NCBI GenBank assembly: GCA_964250225.1
Contig: CAXUEY010000008.1
Span: 1 to 64,000, forward strand
Length of the DNA stretch: 64,000 nucleotides
Origin: Paraktedonobacter sp964250225
GTDB lineage: Bacteria > Chloroflexota > Ktedonobacteria > Ktedonobacterales > Ktedonobacteraceae
Direction: 5' to 3'
The notes under the pieces are model-generated. The model saw only the letters and a program-made list of their open reading frames with translations. It did no database searches and was not told the origin of the DNA. Numbering within the stretch: position 1 is the first letter of the stretch; every line of letters begins with the position of its first letter. Below, one piece after another: positions 62,285 through 64,000 of this stretch. The translations under genes were made by a program, and so were the position numbers.

Positions 62285-62444
62285 ACATGGAGATCTTCCT
62301 CGCCAGACTCCAGGGGCGAGGATACACAGAAGCACGGCTCCAAAGTGAGCAAGATCGGCAGTGGGTTGCGTACAAGAGGAAAGAAAACAGCCGTGCACGT
62401 GGCTAGCCGGGCGTTGGTGTGCCTGGTCAACCGTTGCTCCATGT
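62285..62444 (+). ncRNA. Structured 5' leader of rdgB, candidate riboswitch-like RNA
   Basis: Three perfect helices: P1 ACATGGAG (62285-62292) with CTCCATGT (62437-62444), enclosing P2 CCTCGCC (62298-62304) with GGCGAGG (62315-62321) and P3 GCACGGCT (62332-62339) with AGCCGTGC (62389-62396). A further GTTG/CAAC helix lies at about 62413-62431. P1 begins a few bases after the predicted start site and ends just before the rdgB ribosome site. I recognise no known class. Confidence 0.5.
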
Positions 62445-62457
62445 CTAGAGAGAACCT

Positions 62458-63057
62458 ATGCGTACTCTGTTGTTAGCCACAACGAACGAACACAAGCTTA
62501 ATGAGTTCCGGACCATTTTCCGCGAACTACCGTTTCAACTGCTCTCCCTGCGTGACGTACAAATCGATACAGACGTTGAGGAAACGGGTACGACGTTTGC
62601 GGAAAACGCGATCCTCAAGGCCCGTTTCTATGCTCAGGCCGCCAATATGCTGGCACTGGCCGACGATTCTGGTCTGGAAATCGACGCGCTGGGCGGCGAG
62701 CCGGGTATTTATTCCGCGCGCTTCGCCGGGCGCGAGACTCCCTACGCCGAGCGCTTCCGCTTGATCTTCGAGCGCCTCCAGGATGTCCCACCAGATCAGC
62801 GCGCGGCCCGTTTCCGCTGTGCTATCGCCCTGGCAGAACCGTCAGGCGAGGTCCAGGTGGTCGAGGGGACCATCGAGGGCGTGATTGCGGAAAGCGCGCG
62901 CGGGGAGAACGGTTTCGGCTATGATCCCATTTTCCTGGTGCCGGAATATGGCAAAACCACGGCGGAAATGGCCTCGCAAGAGAAACATCGGATCAGCCAT
63001 CGGGGGCGCGCAGCCGCGGCAGCTCGTCGTTTGCTTGAAGACTGGCCTGCTCATTAA
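62458..63057 (+). CDS. rdgB: XTP/dITP pyrophosphatase RdgB (HAM1)
   Basis: 199 residues. It hydrolyses dITP, ITP and XTP to monophosphates and keeps deaminated purines out of DNA and RNA. Motifs: LLLATTNEHKLNEFRTIF (substrate and metal site), GTTFAENAILKARFYAQAANMLALADDSGLEIDALGGEPGIYSARFAG and GFGYDPIFLVPEYGKTTAEM with SHRGRA at the end. The 5' leader is structured, and the DinG-like gene follows after 46 bases, probably in one operon. Confidence 0.94.
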   Translation: MRTLLLATTNEHKLNEFRTIFRELPFQLLSLRDVQIDTDVEETGTTFAENAILKARFYAQAANMLALADDSGLEIDALGGEPGIYSARFAGRETPYAERFRLIFERLQDVPPDQRAARFRCAIALAEPSGEVQVVEGTIEGVIAESARGENGFGYDPIFLVPEYGKTTAEMASQEKHRISHRGRAAAAARRLLEDWPAH

Positions 63058-63103
63058 AGCAAGCTAGCATGGGAATGTTAGAGAGAAAACGCAAGGAATA
63101 TTT

Positions 63104-64000
63104 ATGGGTAAACAGTCGCCGATTCGTGTCGCCCTTGACCTGGAGACCACTGGCCTGCACGCCGAACAGGACGCCATCCTGGAGGTCGCAGCCGTGAAAT
63201 TTCAGGGATCAGCCATCCTCGATAAGATGGAGACACTGGTCTCTCCTGGCCGCTCGATCCCCTATCGTGTGCAACGCCTGACGGGAATCACGCCGCAACA
63301 CGTGGCCAGCGCGCCTCGCTTTGACGCTATCTCCAGGCAACTCCAGGATTTTATCGGCAACTACCCCATCGTCGGTCATAGTATTCCTTTTGATGTCGGT
63401 TTTCTGCGGCGGCGCGGCCTCGCCCAGCACAATTCCCTGATCGATACTTTTGAGCTAGCCACCGTCCTGCTCCCTTCGCTCAGCAGCTATACCCTGGGTC
63501 ACGTGGCGCACAGCCTGGGCCTGGGCATTGTCGAGGGCCGTCATCGCGCGATGGTAGACACACTGCTAGCGATGGACGTTTTTCTGGCCCTGCACGCGCG
63601 TTTGCAGGAGGTCGATCCGGCTATTTTGCAGGATCTGGCTCATCTGGATGCTCCTCGCGCCTGGCCACTGCTGGCTTTCTTCCGTCAGGAATGGCGCGAA
63701 CGCACCGCGCAGGATGGCTCGACGAGACGCGGCAGCCTGGGGGATCGTTTCGCGGCCCAGCTTGGCATGGACCCCCGTGTGCTCTCGTTCGCATTGGCCC
63801 ACCAGGATGCACCTGCTACTCCACTCGCCGCCGAAAACACACCGTCTGCCGATACCACACCCAGCACCCTACCCGATGTTGCGGCCCGCGAACTGGCAAC
63901 GCTTGTCGAAGTTATCCCAGAAGAGGTCCAGCCGTCGCAAGCCTCGCCCGATCCAGCCCTGAACCCACAATCAGCGCAGCCAGCCGCTCCCAAACACGTT
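63104..64000 (+). CDS. DinG-like DEDDh exonuclease/helicase, 5' part
   Basis: 299 codons are visible; the gene runs off the window. The N-terminal DEDDh exonuclease has ExoI VALDLETTGLHAEQDAILEVAAV, ExoII VGHSIPFDVGFLRRRG and ExoIII HRAMVDTLLAMDVF. After residue about 175 there is a linker, proline- and alanine-rich toward the visible end, which in DinG-type proteins leads to a superfamily 2 helicase. The helicase part is not in the window, so a DnaQ-only enzyme is possible. AAGGAATATTT precedes the ATG. It is likely co-transcribed with rdgB. Confidence 0.8.
   Translation, partial: MGKQSPIRVALDLETTGLHAEQDAILEVAAVKFQGSAILDKMETLVSPGRSIPYRVQRLTGITPQHVASAPRFDAISRQLQDFIGNYPIVGHSIPFDVGFLRRRGLAQHNSLIDTFELATVLLPSLSSYTLGHVAHSLGLGIVEGRHRAMVDTLLAMDVFLALHARLQEVDPAILQDLAHLDAPRAWPLLAFFRQEWRERTAQDGSTRRGSLGDRFAAQLGMDPRVLSFALAHQDAPATPLAAENTPSADTTPSTLPDVAARELATLVEVIPEEVQPSQASPDPALNPQSAQPAAPKHV

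Noticed and set aside
62371..62390. GAGGAAAG in the rdgB leader as part of RNase P RNA
   Set aside because: The rest of the RNase P core (following CCGGGC and the distal P4 strand) is missing and the leader is too short.

Overview
The window looks like part of a Ktedonobacteria-type (Chloroflexota) chromosome. The indications are several membrane-anchored Ser/Thr kinases with zinc-ribbon heads, an inositol-phosphate synthase, a MalT-like LuxR regulator, a GH57 glucanotransferase plus GlgA, and many TATACT-type -10 boxes. This placement is inference from gene content; no 16S rRNA is present. The sequence carries one assembly gap (22 N at 52583-52604) and is cut inside a gene at both ends.

Layout. 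1-5.5 kb: end of a HAD phosphatase, a DUF899 protein, a CLC channel with its TetR regulator, and a divergent phospholipase D/cardiolipin synthase. 5.5-10.7 kb: an operon with an alpha/beta-hydrolase-like protein lacking its nucleophile, a complete ketosynthase, a ketosynthase-like chain-length-factor protein and an FAD monooxygenase, resembling a minimal type II polyketide set without a visible ACP. 10.9-17.4 kb: signalling genes (an unknown helical protein, two Ser/Thr kinases, a degenerate GGDEF + GspE_N protein) around myo-inositol-phosphate synthase. 17.5-22.7 kb: an FGGY kinase and an aldolase-like PLP enzyme, then two secreted proteins on the other strand. 22.8-25.5 kb: a partly decayed zone with Hsp20, an NDH-2 gene fragment and a Clp_N/FtsH-like pseudo-ATPase.

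25.6-35.8 kb: GH57 glucanotransferase, a carboxymuconolactone-decarboxylase-like gene with a TetR regulator, a sugar-ABC ATPase (UgpC/MsiK type), a universal stress protein, a PP2C phosphatase, a CAP-domain lipoprotein and a third kinase. 36-45.4 kb: a large glycosidase, an adenine DNA methyltransferase with a serine-recombinase remnant upstream, an AraC regulator, FtsH and a Uma2-type nuclease. 45.4-53.4 kb: a membrane peptide, an MBL hydrolase, an MFS exporter, glycogen synthase, a sigma-like factor with a co-transcribed partner, LarC across the gap and a DUF1992 protein. 53.4-58.7 kb: an SRPBCC protein, an aromatic-ring monooxygenase and a MalT/LuxR regulator, with an array of GGTGA half-sites in front of the monooxygenase. 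59-64 kb: a hypothetical, a PDDEXK endonuclease abutting tRNA-Thr(CGU), a stand-alone AICAR transformylase, a response regulator, RdgB behind a structured leader, and the start of a DinG-like exonuclease/helicase.

How the parts relate. Kinases, phosphatase, degenerate GGDEF protein, sigma-like factor and MalT regulator make this a signalling-rich stretch. GH57, UgpC/MsiK, GlgA and the large glycosidase point to glucan and maltodextrin turnover. Regulatory DNA is unusually legible: two TetR genes each share a repeated dyad with their neighbouring gene, a LacI-style dyad overlaps the GH57 start site, and a multi-helix RNA fills the rdgB leader. No CRISPR array, rRNA or intact transposase was found.
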